This document shows, piece by piece, positions 45,701 through 58,224 of a stretch of 64,000 nt of DNA. The notes beneath the pieces are model-generated. The model made no database searches and had not been told where the DNA came from. It saw only the letters and a program-made list of their open reading frames with translations. Within the stretch, counting starts at the first letter, position 1. Each line of letters opens with the position of its first letter. The translations under genes and the position numbers were made by a program. Origin of the DNA: Acanthochlamys bracteata (lineage: Eukaryota > Streptophyta > Magnoliopsida > Pandanales > Velloziaceae); contig CM034144.1 of NCBI GenBank assembly GCA_019914995.1, positions 444,001 through 508,000 on the forward strand, given 5' to 3'.

Positions 45701-48317
45701 CAAAAAACTATATTGGTGTAATTATTTCTTTGTTTTTTTTCCTTTACGAGAAAGATACATTAAGTTTTGCTAAGATTAGACTCTATCCATAAACTTAAGT
45801 TCATTTTTTTGGAATTAGTGCCAAATAGTGAGTAGCACTTACACAGTGCAAGGAATTTGGACCATCTATCATTATCATGTACCCAAAAATTCATTATTTA
45901 ATATTTAAAACGTATTTTAAATATTCATAATTTTATTTTTTTATTAAATTTTAATTTTTGAATAATTTATATGTTTCAATTATATAAAAAATTCAAAACT
46001 TATTATCACATATAGAACTCTAATTTTAATTTTTTTATTTGTATATTTTTTAATACAATTATATTTTTTAATTTTCAACATACTTTTAAAAATTATTAAA
46101 ATATAAATACTGAATTTTATTTTTATTTTATTTAAAAAATTTATTTCTTAATTTTTACATTCACACAAACTCAGAGCATTTGAAACACGCTCTTAATATG
46201 GACAAATTCAGCACATTATTAAACAAAATATAAAATATTTTTCTGATATTTATTTTAGGAGAGGGTTTTCATTATATAAAACTTAATTTCATGCAAATAA
46301 GTTAAGTAAAATTTAAATTTGATTTAAGTAAAATTTCGTTAAAAGTTAATCTAAAATAATAATTAAAATATATTAAGTGAATTCAGAGTTAAAATTTAAT
46401 AAAATTAAAATTAGAGTGTAAAAAATTAAAATTTGGTATAATAATTAAAATATATAAAATAATAATTTTAAAATTTGAAGTATAATTAAAATATGTTTTA
46501 AGGAAAAGTGAGCTTTTAAAAATTAATTCACAGAAGAAAATTTTTAGCAAATAAATTTCTAAATGTAAGCATACGAAAGGTTAGTGTCAATTAATTTTTT
46601 TTAAAAAAAAATTACTTCCGGTATATTCGTTGTAAAATCGAAGAAGTGGAGTAGTTAAATGTCAGCTACACATAGAACTAGTATATAATGATTCATTAAC
46701 TACAAATTCTTTTAAAAATTAATTTAAAAAATACAAAATTAATATAAAATATATTTTGTTAAATATGGTTTTTTTAATTTAAGGTGTTTAAATTCATTTT
46801 CTAAAATTCAAGTTTATTCTAAAATAAAAACGACGGAAATGATAGTACCCCTACCAAATTTTTATTTCATATTCTAAATTTTGACTTAATAATATTTATT
46901 AAAAAAAAAGAATAAATAAATCATGACATCTTAGCTCACGGCTGATTATTCTATCATTATATACTTAAAAGTTTTTATTATACATTTAATTTTTATGTAT
47001 ATGTCAACTTTAATGTTGGCATGAATATATATCTAATCAAAACCAAAGTTTAATTAAATATTTTCAAATCTAAATCCAAATGTTTTTTTTGTATTTATAA
47101 ATATTTTTTTATGAGATACAGCAATGCGTTAGGTGAAGATGTTACTGTTAATTAGTTCTTTTAGACAAATATAAACTACGATTAATATATTTTAAGTTTG
47201 CTGTCATCTGTTTTCTTTTTATTTTAGATTTTTATGTTTGTTAATAGCGAATTGATTCTTATTAATTATTACAAAATTCTACAAAATTAATCAAAACAAA
47301 ATTAAATTTCAAATATTATTGTGTTTTTTTTTTAATCAATCAATTAACAGACAGAAAGCATAACTAGCACCTGTCTCCGTTACAAACTTCACATGGTTAT
47401 TTCGTAAATTGCAAGTCTTCCTATGCTTACAGGTTTTAATATATTTCTGTTATATTTATGCATAGATAATAATTAACATTTCATAAGAAGTATTTTTTAA
47501 CTTTTTAAAAATAAATTAGAAGTGCTTACAAAATAAATCTTTTTTAATCTAAAAATGATTATAAAAAAGTAATAATAAAACTTTTCCTTGTAGAATTTTT
47601 CTGTGTTTTTAAAATTTTTCAATAAATTTAATAAAATATTATAAATATATTTATGACATATAATTTATTGATATTTTTAAATTTTAAAAAATATTTTACG
47701 ATACTATGCATGATTTTTTAGATTTAAAATATTTATTAATGGATAAGATAATTATTGCAGAGATAAGATATTTATTAATGCATAGATAACTACTGCATAG
47801 ATAAGATAATTATTAATGGATAAATCATTATAAATTCATAGTTCAAATGAAGATTCTATGAGGATCATGTTAATGATTGTATTGAAATTAATTAATTTTA
47901 AAGTATCCTAACACTGGCATTATTGATTATAAATTCATAGTTCAAATTAATTAAGGACAGAAATTATTGAGAAAAATAAAGAAAGAGAAAGTGATGATTA
48001 AATTTTAGTTCAGTACATGTGGAGATGGTGGAGCAGTTGAATCACTTAAGAGAAGATTTTTCAATTATTATTGGTGTCTTATGAATTGAAGACAAATCAA
48101 AATTAGAGTTTAAATATAAGGTGACTTTTTAGAGTATTTTTTTAAAAATAGAATTTTTTTTATAAAAATAAGTTTTTTATATAAAATATAAATAATAAAA
48201 AATTATTATTGTGTAAATTTTTTTCATATTTTAAATAAATTTAAAAATAATTATAAAAAATTAGTAAAAATATAAATTAAAAAATTATTATTTGAAATGA
48301 AATATTAAACCGTCCAA

Positions 48318-48577
48318 GAACTCGTTTGGCACAGCTTATGATAAACTGCTTATCAATTTTTCTCCATTTCATATTTTTTCAATACATATTTTATAAATAT
48401 ATAAAAATTTTATTTAAAAACGTAGAAAGTGTAGAAAAATATTACGGAGTGAGATTTTTTTATTGCATATATGTATTATTTTTTTGGAAGTAAAAAAAAT
48501 AAAGCTTATTTTTTAAAAAAAATAAAAATATCTTTTATTTCAGAAAAATCTATTTTATAAGCACTACCAAACGCGGC
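48318..48577 (+). mobile_element. MITE-like element, copy of the GCGTTTG family
   Basis: The left end is ACTCGTTTGGCACAGC and the right end ACCAAACGCGGC, which are inverted relative to each other. The interior matches 50366-50627 through TTTTTCAATACATATTTTATAA, GGAGTGAGATTTTTTTATT and CTATTTTATAAGCACT. The right flank is TAA and the left CAA, so the 3-bp duplication has drifted. About 260 bp, noncoding. Confidence 0.7.
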
Positions 48578-48864
48578 TAAGTCTTTTCAGTACTAGTCAA
48601 AGTTTCCAACACCAAAAAAATAGTCCAGCACAGTTCATAATTTCGATTCTTATACTTTTTTATGTACCTAAAAGCGAGTTCTTAGTAAAAAATTTATAAG
48701 AAAATTTTTTTATGTATTTGTTTTTCCAAATTTAATTTCTAATATAAAATTAACATAAAAATTTATTTTATTAAATTTTAAATTTTAATTTTAAAAAGTT
48801 AGTTTATTCTAAAATAAACACACACAATCTTAGCGCAGCGATCTATATATATAGAAAATTCAAC

Positions 48865-49014
48865 TGAGCCCATTCTGAAAGAAACCGTATCTAAGTTCAG
48901 GCAAAGCCCATTATGGATTTATACCCTAGTTAATTGGGTTTGGGCTTCTAATTTGAAAGCCCAACCTGGTTTCTTCACAAAGCCAATGGGCTATAACTTG
49001 AGAGCCTATAAATT
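48865..49014 (+). promoter_or_regulatory. Orphan promoter-like island
   Basis: Within 130 bp there are five GCCCA/TGGGC motifs (GAGCCCA 48865, AAGCCCA 48905, TTTGGGCTT about 48940, AAGCCCAACC 48958, AATGGGCT about 48985), followed by CTATAAATT at 49006-49014. Site II-type TGGGCC/T clusters and a TATA box mark plant promoters, but no coding gene lies within several kilobases downstream. Confidence 0.35.
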
Positions 49015-50365
49015 TGTCCGTAATGGTTCGTTTATACAAGATCATAAGGCTCCTCTTGAAATTGCTTTTAAAAAAATGAGTTTTTCTAAAATAAATATAT
49101 TATTGTATTGAAAAAAAGATACATATAATTATCACGTGATATATAATTTATCTATATTTTTCAAAAAATTAAAATTTTGAACTTGAAATTAAAATTTTAA
49201 AGTTTTTTAAATAAATTTTTCTGTATTAAATTTTTTTAAAAATTATTGAAAAATTATTAAAATTTTATAAAAAATTATAAAATAAAAATTTATTTAAACG
49301 TACTGCTTAAACGATGCCTACAAGAAAAGGAACATAAATTAAGTTATGATTGCTTATATTGAATATGCAATATATTTCCACAAACAAATAAAGAAAGATA
49401 TTTTTGTCACACATAATTTTTTTTAGAACCAAATCATATATATTCCAAAAAAAGACCGCCAAATTAAACATGTTTTTAGTGTGAATGAAATAAGTTCTAC
49501 TAATTAATTTATAGAAACATATCGCCGATATCTTTAAAATAATAAAATCTGGTTGCTCTTTATTCGCGATATATATCAACCGATAACATATGGAATTTCC
49601 TTATATAGAAGAAAATTCATTATGAATAAGTTGAAATGAATGATTTTTAGAAATGTGAATATATGTAACTAAGAACCAACGACGACGACAACAAGCATGC
49701 CCTCGAAAGTTTATCGGTTTGCAATAGAATCTAAGGCTTGAATGTTGCATAACCAACAAATTTAACAAACAAACAAACAAAGGGTAACTATCCATTATGC
49801 ATGCATAGCCCTTGCATTGAACCTCAATGTATTGTAGTATATGGAAATCGCTCCTATAGTAATATTTGGAAATATTTTTTATTTTATTTTTATTTTAAAA
49901 TTTTATTTTTCGATAAATTTTTTATAATATTTTACATAAATTTAAACAAAATTTTAACAGAAAAAATTTATAATGTAAAATTTTGTTATTATTTATTTTA
50001 TTATTTTTAAGTAAAAAATAGAGCTAATTTTATAAAATTTATAAAATAAATTTCGTTTTAAAAAAATTTTATTTTATAAATATTTCTAAGTATTCGCGAC
50101 TTATAAGGTGCTCCGCACATGTACATGCCTTCTTTTCACACTAAAGAAAACTGTTAATTTTTAAAAATTCATATTTGCAATAGTAGTTCTTTCTTGCAAT
50201 TGATCAAGTTAAAGAAATGATTTGATCCCGGATATTAGCCAGAACTTTTGAGGATTATAATATTTATAATTTCTTCACTTTAGCGCTATTGATTCTTTTT
50301 GCCAAGACAATGACATACATAAGAAAAGCTATATATAGATAAGGATATAGACATTTTCCTCTTTA

Positions 50366-50627
50366 GGAAGCGTTTGGCGCAGCGTTTCAAACGTTGCTTA
50401 TCAACTTTTTCTTATTTTACGTTTTTCAATACATATTTTATAAATATATAAAAAATTTATTTAAAAAATTTAGAAAATATAAAAAAATTCTATGGAGTGA
50501 GATTTTTTTATTATATATATTTATTATATTTTTAGAAATAAAAAAAGTAGAGCTTATTTTTTTAAAAAAATAAAAATACTTTATATTTAAAAAAAGCTCT
50601 ATTTTATAAGCACTTTCAAACGCACCC
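50366..50627 (+). mobile_element. MITE-like element, best copy, with TTA target duplication
   Basis: The left terminus GGAAGCGTTTGGCGC and the right terminus CTTTCAAACGCACCC (reverse complement GGGTGCGTTTGAAAG) form inverted repeats. TTA flanks both sides (50363-50365 and 50628-50630). A 3-bp TTA duplication with G-rich ends and internal GTTTG fits Tourist/PIF-Harbinger-type MITEs. The 262-bp interior is about 85% A/T and noncoding. Confidence 0.75.
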
Positions 50628-50914
50628 TTAGAATCGCTTCCATGCGCTCTTATGTCGAGCTCCGACCAAACAATCAAACGACTATAATTTAATCAAGAGA
50701 GCATGGCTACGGAGATAAATTCACCAATTTTTCTCTATAAAAAAAAAAGATAATAATAAACCATGGCTATCTGATCACTTGATCGAATGGCTAAATAAGA
50801 AGACGTCTATATTCGATCACATATATGTCTTTAATTATATGTATGAGCATAATTTACAAACCAAAGAATTTAAGTAATGTGGTGTGCATGTGTGGGTTCA
50901 GTTGCACGTATAGG

Positions 50915-51172
50915 GGTCGTTCAGTAAAACTTTTTTCAAAAGCTAATTATTATTTTTTTAATTTTCTATTTTCTATTTTCAATATATTTTTTATAAATAT
51001 ATAAAAATTTATTTAAAAATCTAAAAAATATAAAAAAATTTTACGTAATAAAATCTTTTAATTATTATTTTAGATTAAAAAATAAAATTTATTTTTTAAA
51101 ATAAATAAAAATATTTTCGTTATAGAAAAGTTTAATTTCATATGTACTTTCAAATAGCTTCTAAATGAGCAT
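50915..51172 (+). mobile_element. MITE-like element, degraded copy
   Basis: It runs from GGGGTCGTTCAGTAAAAC to TACTTTCAAATAGCTTC and shares TTTTATAAATATATAAAAATTTATTT and ACGTAATAAAATC blocks with the copies at 48318 and 50366. The ends have diverged. Confidence 0.5.
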
Positions 51173-52124
51173 GCAAGAGAGGAAGGAACCAACCAACCAA
51201 CCACATGTTGGTGCCCCCTAATCTATTACAATCCACAAACGAACAAAACTCGATCATGCAATGACCCACATTCACAAAACCTCCCACTTCCAATCCTTTG
51301 TATTCTTCTTACAAAATCAATCCTTTCATGTGCTTCACAAAATGCCTGCATGTGATATGCTGCTTTTCTTTTATCATCTCCATCCAAAAAAAAAAAAAAA
51401 AAAACTCATTCATTTTGATTTTTAACTCTTCAGCATTTTGCAAGTGCAACCCCCCCATTGCAAATTATCCACATCTGTCTAATAAGTGCGCATTATTAGA
51501 CTGTCTTCAAAATACGAGTTTAATTATGATATACAATTTATATATATTTTTAAAAATTAAAAATAGTTTTGTCAAAGCGCACTGCAACACAGCCACCAAG
51601 TATCAGTGCACAAGGAGCAAAGATGGAGGTTTTGAAATTGCCAAAAATAGTTATGGAGGCTCGTTTTGACAAACTAAAAAGACTGACTCGTCTGGATTAC
51701 CCATGCATGGATCTTTCCAAAGTTTTTAGTTAGCAAAGTAACAAAAGATTGTGTTAGCATGATTAAGCTTATGTAAAAAGAACTCAACGATGACATAAAA
51801 AGGCACATACAAAGATCGATATATTTATTGATGAACAAAAGGATAAGATTTTTCTTTAAGGTAGTTGGAATCAAAAGGAGACACTCATCTTCTTACGTTC
51901 CCTATTCTAGCTTTACAAACTCTGTAATGTTAGTAATTTTTACGTACTTTAATCATAAAAATGAGACTAATAAAAGTAAAATTTTGTAAGAAATAAAGTT
52001 CGACTAGAAATAAACTTTAGATCGATAATTGAAGCACCTAAGATGAAGTTTGAAATTAATTTTAATGAAAGTAAATTTTAAAATAATAACTGAAACGCAT
52101 AAAACAATTTTGCTCATTTGGGAT

Positions 52125-52366
52125 TGCATTTCTCCAACAGTGTTTTTCAATTCTCCATTTTATATTTTTGAATACACATTTTATAAATATTTAAAAATTT
52201 TATTTAAAATTTATAAAGTATAAAAATATTCTACGTAATAAAATTTTTTTATTATATATTTTTATTTTTTTGAATGTAAAAAAAATAAAACTTATTTTTT
52301 AAAAAGAATAAAAATACTTTCAATTTTAAAAAGTTCTATTTTATAAGCACTCCGAAGCGCTTTGAT
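52125..52366 (+). mobile_element. MITE-like element, degraded copy near the ERF promoter
   Basis: It shares GAATACACATTTTATAAATA, CTACGTAATAAAATTTTTTTATT and TCTATTTTATAAGCACTCCGAAGCGC with the other copies. It ends about 175 bp before the ERF TATA box. Confidence 0.5.
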
Positions 52367-52541
52367 TTAAAATCTGAAAGTAAAAAATAAAATTTTTTAA
52401 GATTAAAAATATGCTCTTAATATTGTAACACAATAAACTAAACGCATTCTTTTGATTCAATAACTAAAAAAATAAAATAAGCCGATAGTTTCGATTAAGC
52501 CCACCAAGGGTATTTTGGTCATCTGCATATAACGGCGTCTC

Positions 52542-52637
52542 TATATAAGAAGAGGGTAAGCCCTTCAACTCTATGTCCCTACCATCTCTGTTTCAAAAAT
52601 GTTTTTTCATTTCAACACTCGAAAACTAGTGGCGTAG
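52542..52637 (+). promoter_or_regulatory. ERF core promoter with two overlapping uORFs
   Basis: TATATAAG lies at 52542-52549. Downstream ATGs at 52573 (18 codons to TAG at 52627) and 52599 (12 codons to TAG at 52635) precede the main start at 52641. The second stop is only 3 bases before the main ATG. Confidence 0.5.
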
Positions 52638-52640
52638 TGT

Positions 52641-53186
52641 ATGAGAGATTTCGCAAACATGCCAAAGGTTCAAAGGTTCAAAGGGGTCAGGCAAAGGCAT
52701 TGGGGTTCCTGGGTTTCTGAAATCAGACACCCTCTATTGTAAGTTCAAATTTTCTATACGTGATTCAAATGCATTAGAATTTCAAATGGGTTCAATGAAC
52801 AAAAAAAAGTTGTTAACAGTTTCTTCGATCGCTGATCATATGCTTGCAGGAAAACAAGGATTTGGTTAGGAACATTTGAAACAGCAGAAAATGCGGCGAG
52901 AGCTTACGACGAGGCTGCACGGTTAATGTGCGGGCCGAGAGCGAAGACGAACTTTCCCGTAGACGCCGACGAACCAGAGCGGCGGCAATCGGTGCTGTCG
53001 CCGAGTTTATTGGCGAAGCTTGAAAAGTGTTGCATTGCTTCAAAGGAAGAACTTATAAAGAGAAGCAGAGAAACTACTAGTGATGATCAGTGTATTGAGG
53101 AGATGATTGAAGAGCTCATCTATTATGGTTCTGTTGAAATTTCTCAATCTTATTCTTCTTCTTCTTCTTCTTCTTCCCAAAATTAA
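52641..53186 (+). CDS. ERF003: AP2/ERF transcription factor, ERF003-like (group V)
   Basis: Two exons (52641-52738, 52850-53186) give 144 residues; a second in-frame ATG at 52659 would give 138. The AP2 domain is complete: [39 protein letters not shown] and [15 protein letters not shown]. An intron inside the AP2 domain is diagnostic of group V (SHINE/ERF003) ERFs. After the domain come [20 protein letters not shown] and the C-terminal conserved motif [16 protein letters not shown], close to the ERF003 tail. It ends in a poly-Ser run encoded by a TTC microsatellite (53153-53177). It is a nuclear DNA-binding regulator of GCC-box-type promoters; relatives act in cuticle and stress responses, and the role here is not shown. 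Confidence 0.92.
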
Positions 53187-54334
53187 CATCCTCTTTTTCT
53201 TTTTTTGTTTAGATGATGAGTTTTTAAGTGCAAAAGTGTTTGGATTGAATTATGAAATTAATTCAAGGTGTATTATATATTTAACCTTGTTGCTTAAAAT
53301 AGTGATAATCTTTGTAAGGGTTCTCTGTTCATGGAAGAGAACTGTGAATGAAGTAGCTAGCTAGTCCCAAATATTTGGATTCTTCTCACTTTATGATAGC
53401 CTTGAACTATTACCGGTGTGTTTCAATCGATTTAGAACTTCAGTTTCACTCGACAAGAATTAGAATTTTATAAAGTTCATATATCAATCATTTGCACAAA
53501 AAATTAAAAACTTAAGTTTCATACACAAAATTTTAATTTTAACTTATTTATTTGCACATCTCTAAATTCAATTTTATCTTTTAATTTTTAATTTATTTTT
53601 AAAAATAATTAAAATACAAAAATTAAACTTTACTTTTAATCTATTTTTTAAAAAATCTTACTTTTTATTTTTCAGTTATACGAAATTTAATTATGAATAT
53701 TTGAAACACATTCTTAATTATTATTCTTGTTCTAATTCAAACAATAGGGAATTTAGATAATTAAAGTAATGTTATGGAGACTTCGAAATTACTAACATTT
53801 TTAACTAATTCTTTTAAAAAAAATTATTTGTAACTTATTTTTAAATTCATATAAACATAAAAGTAAATTTAATTTCCTGCAAAAAGTTTTACTTCTAAAA
53901 TTTAAAGTTAAAAATTTCATTTGAAGCTCAATTTTAATAATACGCAAATATAAAAATAAACTTCACTTTCAAAGTTTATTTTAAAATAATTTAGTTTTAA
54001 AAACTCAGGTTTAGAAATTCAGTTCATAATAAAAAAACAGAATTCAGTTTGTCAAACACTTGATGACGTCATCAAAGGTGGTGTTATCGTTGGGCCTAGA
54101 TCAGCCTAGCCCAGCCAAGCAATGTGTTAGTTTCCTGTAGTTTACGGTGACGTGGCTCGATCTAGACTGCTCATCAAATTCAGATGGTAGAGAATCCCAA
54201 TCTCCGACCGATCTTAGTAGTCTCCATTCTCCAGTTGGTCATTCCTGATCTTTCGCCGCTATACGAATTTCCAACGAGAATTTTCAGCGAATTTTATACA
54301 TTCTAGCGAATTTAGTGATGGTACTGTGATTGAA
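53187..54334. other. Intergenic region and PIG-Q promoter
   Basis: AT-rich up to about 54050, then GC-richer. A perfect 14-bp palindrome TGATGACGTCATCA (54061-54074), TGGGCC (54093-54098) and TGACGTGG (54148-54155) lie upstream of PIG-Q. Two uORFs precede the main start: 39 codons from 54184, and ATG GTA CTG TGA at 54318-54329. Confidence 0.55.
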
Positions 54335-57300
54335 ATGGAAGAACTGAGATGTAGGCTATGGTGGCCGGAGCATTTGTTATCCGCTAATAACCCTGAGTTG
54401 GGTTTCTTGTTCTTTGGCTGGTTCATGCATGAATCAAGCTCTCTCGACATTGTTGTTGCTGCTGCGATCCCTGTATCCGAAATTTCAAGACTTGAAACTG
54501 GCTCGAGGCTTGAGGTATTACTTTTCTCGATAACTTAGTTGTTGCTAATTAATGAAATGGTTTTCCTTTTCGAAGCTGGGTTTAGTTGTCGAGCATTGAG
54601 ATAGGTATCTATATCAAGTTATTTTACTCTTGCTGCATATTGATTTGCGAATGCGGTTCTTACGGTTATGTCGTGGACGTGTTAATTCAGGAAATTCTTC
54701 ATTTCATCACTGGAAAGTTGCCAATAAATCTCCGTGAGAGTTCCACATTTGAACTTCTTGGATTTTGTGCTGCATATTGCTGTGACGGAGATCAAACTAG
54801 GTCTCTTGATGGCAGAGGTAAGTATAGAGAAATAACATTATTCCATTCACAAAGAACAGGTGTTGTAAAAGATATCACTGTGGAATTTTTTTTTAAGAGA
54901 ACGGAGAAGGATTAACTGTAGAAAGCCCGTCCCTTGAAGCTTCTGGAGGATGGGATTGTAGGTGCAAAAATCTTCACGTTCCTTTGGAGCTTCATAGGTT
55001 TTCTGCAGCAAAGAGTATCTGGATTCGTTTAATCTCGACATCACAAGGAATAGTAGAAAACAAGAAAGTATGGATGCCACAGATCCATCACGTTCATCTG
55101 AATGGGGTTTTGTTACCGATTCATGACGTCCACGTATGTAAGTCATGAAACCTCTTACCATGGTGGAGCTTCTTATCTCTAGAGAATTTGTTCACTTACT
55201 TGAGTTCTTTAATTTTGTTTTATTGATGCAGTTGATAATATATGATCCACCGACATATGGCGGCCATCATTTTTCATTGAAACCTTGGGGTCAGAATGAG
55301 GTGGCTGGATTACAGATCAAGAAACCAAATTGGATAAATGAGCTCTACAAAAAGCAACAAATTCCTGACATGGTTGGCTTTTCTGTCTGACCTAGTTTTT
55401 TGCCTGAGTTGCAGACATTTATTGTATGTCTACCGATTAATCTGATTAAAATCTTGACTATAGGAGTCGATCGTGCTGGCACTTAACTGTGCATCTAGGG
55501 CTAAGATATTGCTAGAGCGATGGTTGGGTGATGGACATTTACACCACTGTTTTGGTTTATCCAGGTAAACCATTGTGCTTTTAGATCATTGCTGGTAGTG
55601 ATACATTCTCTTATCTTTGATGTTGACGTTTTATTATTGCTAGGCTTGGTTCCTTTTTGTGTCACACGGTGGCAGTGTTCATGGCTTCAGTGTCTACAGC
55701 TGCATTTATCATTATTCAGCTATTCCATAAGCTTATAATTGGTTGTCCTGAATCTGTTTTAATCGCATTACATGAGTCCTTTAGAGAGACGTGGAAAAAT
55801 GTTCATGTACGGAGCTGTCAGCTTCTATACTGGCCAGTGTTTCTGCAAGTTTATAGTTTCAGGTAAAAGTTTGAATTTGCGATTTTATGTTGTATTATAA
55901 TTCTTGGTGGTTTCATTTTTATCAATTGTTATTTTGGCTTGTAGTTCTGATTCAAATGCTGAATATGCTCATGGAGTCATACTGAGGAAGCACCGCATGT
56001 GGTGTGCTATTGTTATCGATTTGCTTCTTGGGAGCCTTGTCGGGGTTCCTTTACTAGCTGGCGTTGATGCTATTTGTTTCTGGCTTTCTACGTTTGGTCG
56101 TACTATAACAGACAATTTGTTGCGTTCTGGATGTGTTTGGCTTATGGGAGTTCCTGCTGGTTTCAAAATAAACACTGAACTAGCAGAATGTCTAGGCATG
56201 ATTGCCCTCAATGCAATTCAAGTTTTTTCCACCCTCTTGGCACTCTCAGGATCCTGCTTCAGATATTGTGTTTTAGTGATTGCACTTTCTGGAATGTTCT
56301 TGGGCGTCACTGTGCTTGCTGCTCTATGCATAGACATGCTTAAGCTTGCAACACTGCACATTTTGGTTCTTCATTGGTTGATATCTTTTCTATATTCACG
56401 GCAGATCATGGCCTTGGCATCCCTTTGGCGACTATTTAGGTAAGGGCTTGTTTTGTAAGGTTGTTGAGGTTTAAATATCTGAGTTGGAACTTTATTCTAC
56501 AACCTAGATTGTTTTCTTTAATGTCTTGAAGAAGGTCTTGAGAACTGATTAACCAAGCACCTGTAACTTCATGACATGGTTCTGCACATTGCACAGAGCA
56601 CATGGTATCTTGTGTATTGACACTCTTTGAATTTTGAAATTCATTGTTAGCACTTCTTGATACCTGATGGCTAAGTCATGAAACATACAGTGCCATTGAT
56701 GAAACGGAGCTGTTATGACAACTTTTGGTGTTGTCAGCCGGACAATGCTACTGTTTCACAGATTCAGAATGTACCGGGAGCACTTCACCAATAAACTCCC
56801 GTTTGCTTACTAGGATTAGGAAATAATACTTATCTTAAAATGTGTGCACTAATGCATGATTGTGAGAAGTTGATAGTGTTATGTCTACATGACCATGGCA
56901 GAGTAGTTCTAGCACTTTTAGAAAAGAACCAAGAGTTAGTGTACCAGTTGCTAACACACTCTGTTATTGAGTGGCAATGAGAAACAAATACGAATTATCT
57001 ATGTCAAGAATGAGGTCAGTATCAGAAGAAATATTAGATAAGCATCATAGTTACAAGAAATACACAGTTTCTTTTCAAGGCTATCATGTGCATCATATCT
57101 ATTTATGTTATGTGCTTTACGTTACTTTTATTAGAAGCTAAAGTTGTTTAATGTATGCAGAGGTTGGAAATGGAATCCACTTCGCCAGAGACTAGACAGT
57201 TATGATTATACCGTTGAACAACATGTTGTTGGCTCTCTGTTTTTCACTCCTCTATTACTTCTTCTACCAACAACTTCCGTATTCTACATCTTTTTTACGA

Positions 57301-58224
57301 TGTTGCATACCACTATCAGCTTTACTTGCGTTGCGGTTGAGATAATAATTTCCCTGCTTCATGCTACTCCGTATGTTGAAATGCTACTATGGGTAACAAG
57401 GAGAAGGAGATTTCCATCTGGATTATGGTTTAAATTCACACCATTCCATTCCAAAACCACCACTGGAAGTCCCTCAGGAAATTCTTGTCCACAAATGATA
57501 GTAGCTCTTCTCAATAGCAATTATGCAACTATAGGTGGGAACTCTTTCCCCCCCTTACTTACATAGTTGATGTTCTAATGTTTATCTGTCACCTACAATG
57601 CATATTAGGTTGAATCTTAATGCATCCTATTAACGTTATGTGTTTTGAGTGAGAATTACCGTTTTGTCATGGGAACAATAAGCCTTGGATACTATTTTCT
57701 GATCTTAGTTTAGTGTGTCATTGTTAATTCTATCCTTATGGTTGGACTTCTGAACTTCTCTTTTAGTCACTGGAGAAAAAACTCAGTATCTTGATTCTCA
57801 CTAGAACTGCACAACTATCTGGTCCTAGATGATGACTTTTCGATATCTTAATTTCTGTTGTCTTGGAAGATCAATTCTCTTCTAGCTCATACATCCTTGC
57901 AAGCGAGACTGATCTTAGGATGGTTAATACAGGGCAAGTTATTGGACCTAGTTACAGGAATGTTTTTCGTGGGGTTCCTTCCTCCTTTATCAAATCATCT
58001 GCCCACGGTATTCTCATTGGTCGAAGGTAGGGACCAAAGTTCTGGCTCTTATTACACCTTGTTTATTCCTTCTCTAGCTTTGTTGATAAGTTTTCTAAGT
58101 TCTTCTTTGCAGAATGCCGTCATCTCTACAAACCACTCTTCCTCCTGTTATGCCATGGATGCATATAGGCTCAAGAAACTATTGGAAGGTTTGCTATAGT
58201 TCCTTGCTTTCTTGCAAATCATAG
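54335..58224 (+). CDS. PIGQ: PIG-Q/GPI1, subunit of the GPI-GlcNAc transferase
   Basis: Ten exons (54335-54514, 54691-54817, 54898-55133, 55232-55372, 55464-55564, 55644-55862, 55945-56439, 57161-57534, 57933-58026, 58113-58224) close in frame to 692 residues. PIG-Q stabilises the ER complex that adds GlcNAc to phosphatidylinositol, the first step of GPI-anchor synthesis. The N-terminal half is soluble (CRLWWPEHLL; MPQIHHVHLNGVLLP). The Gpi1 domain follows with several membrane spans: WPVFLQVYSF, DLLLGSLVGVPLLAG, SGCVWLMGVPAGFKIN and the signature GWKWNPLRQRLDSYDYTVEQ, then VGSLFFTPLLLLLPTT. The end (GKLIGPSY-like GQVIGPSYRNVF.. then MPSSLQTTLPPVMPW) also fits. The ATG is preceded by a 3-codon uORF. 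Confidence 0.92.

Larger units (their letters stand above)
42704..52540. other. AT-rich gene desert, about 9.8 kb
   Basis: No ORF with recognisable product on either strand. The sequence is dominated by A/T homopolymer words and degenerate MITE-like blocks; the better ones are listed separately, with older traces near 43540-43770, 44690-44905 and 47515-47720. One GC-richer island at 48865-49014 looks promoter-like. Other landmarks are a poly-A run at 51388-51405 and short repeats of ATAAATTCATAGTTCAAAT near 47829 and 47927. Confidence 0.7.

Noticed and set aside
49307..50677. Several 64-90 codon ORFs in the desert
   Set aside because: They are rich in Phe, Ile, Lys and Asn, as expected from random AT-rich DNA, and several overlap the MITE copy at 50366-50627.
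42704..52540. Possible retrotransposon or virus-derived insertion in the gene desert
   Set aside because: No reverse transcriptase, gag, integrase or LTR pair could be seen; only short AT-rich MITE-like blocks are present.
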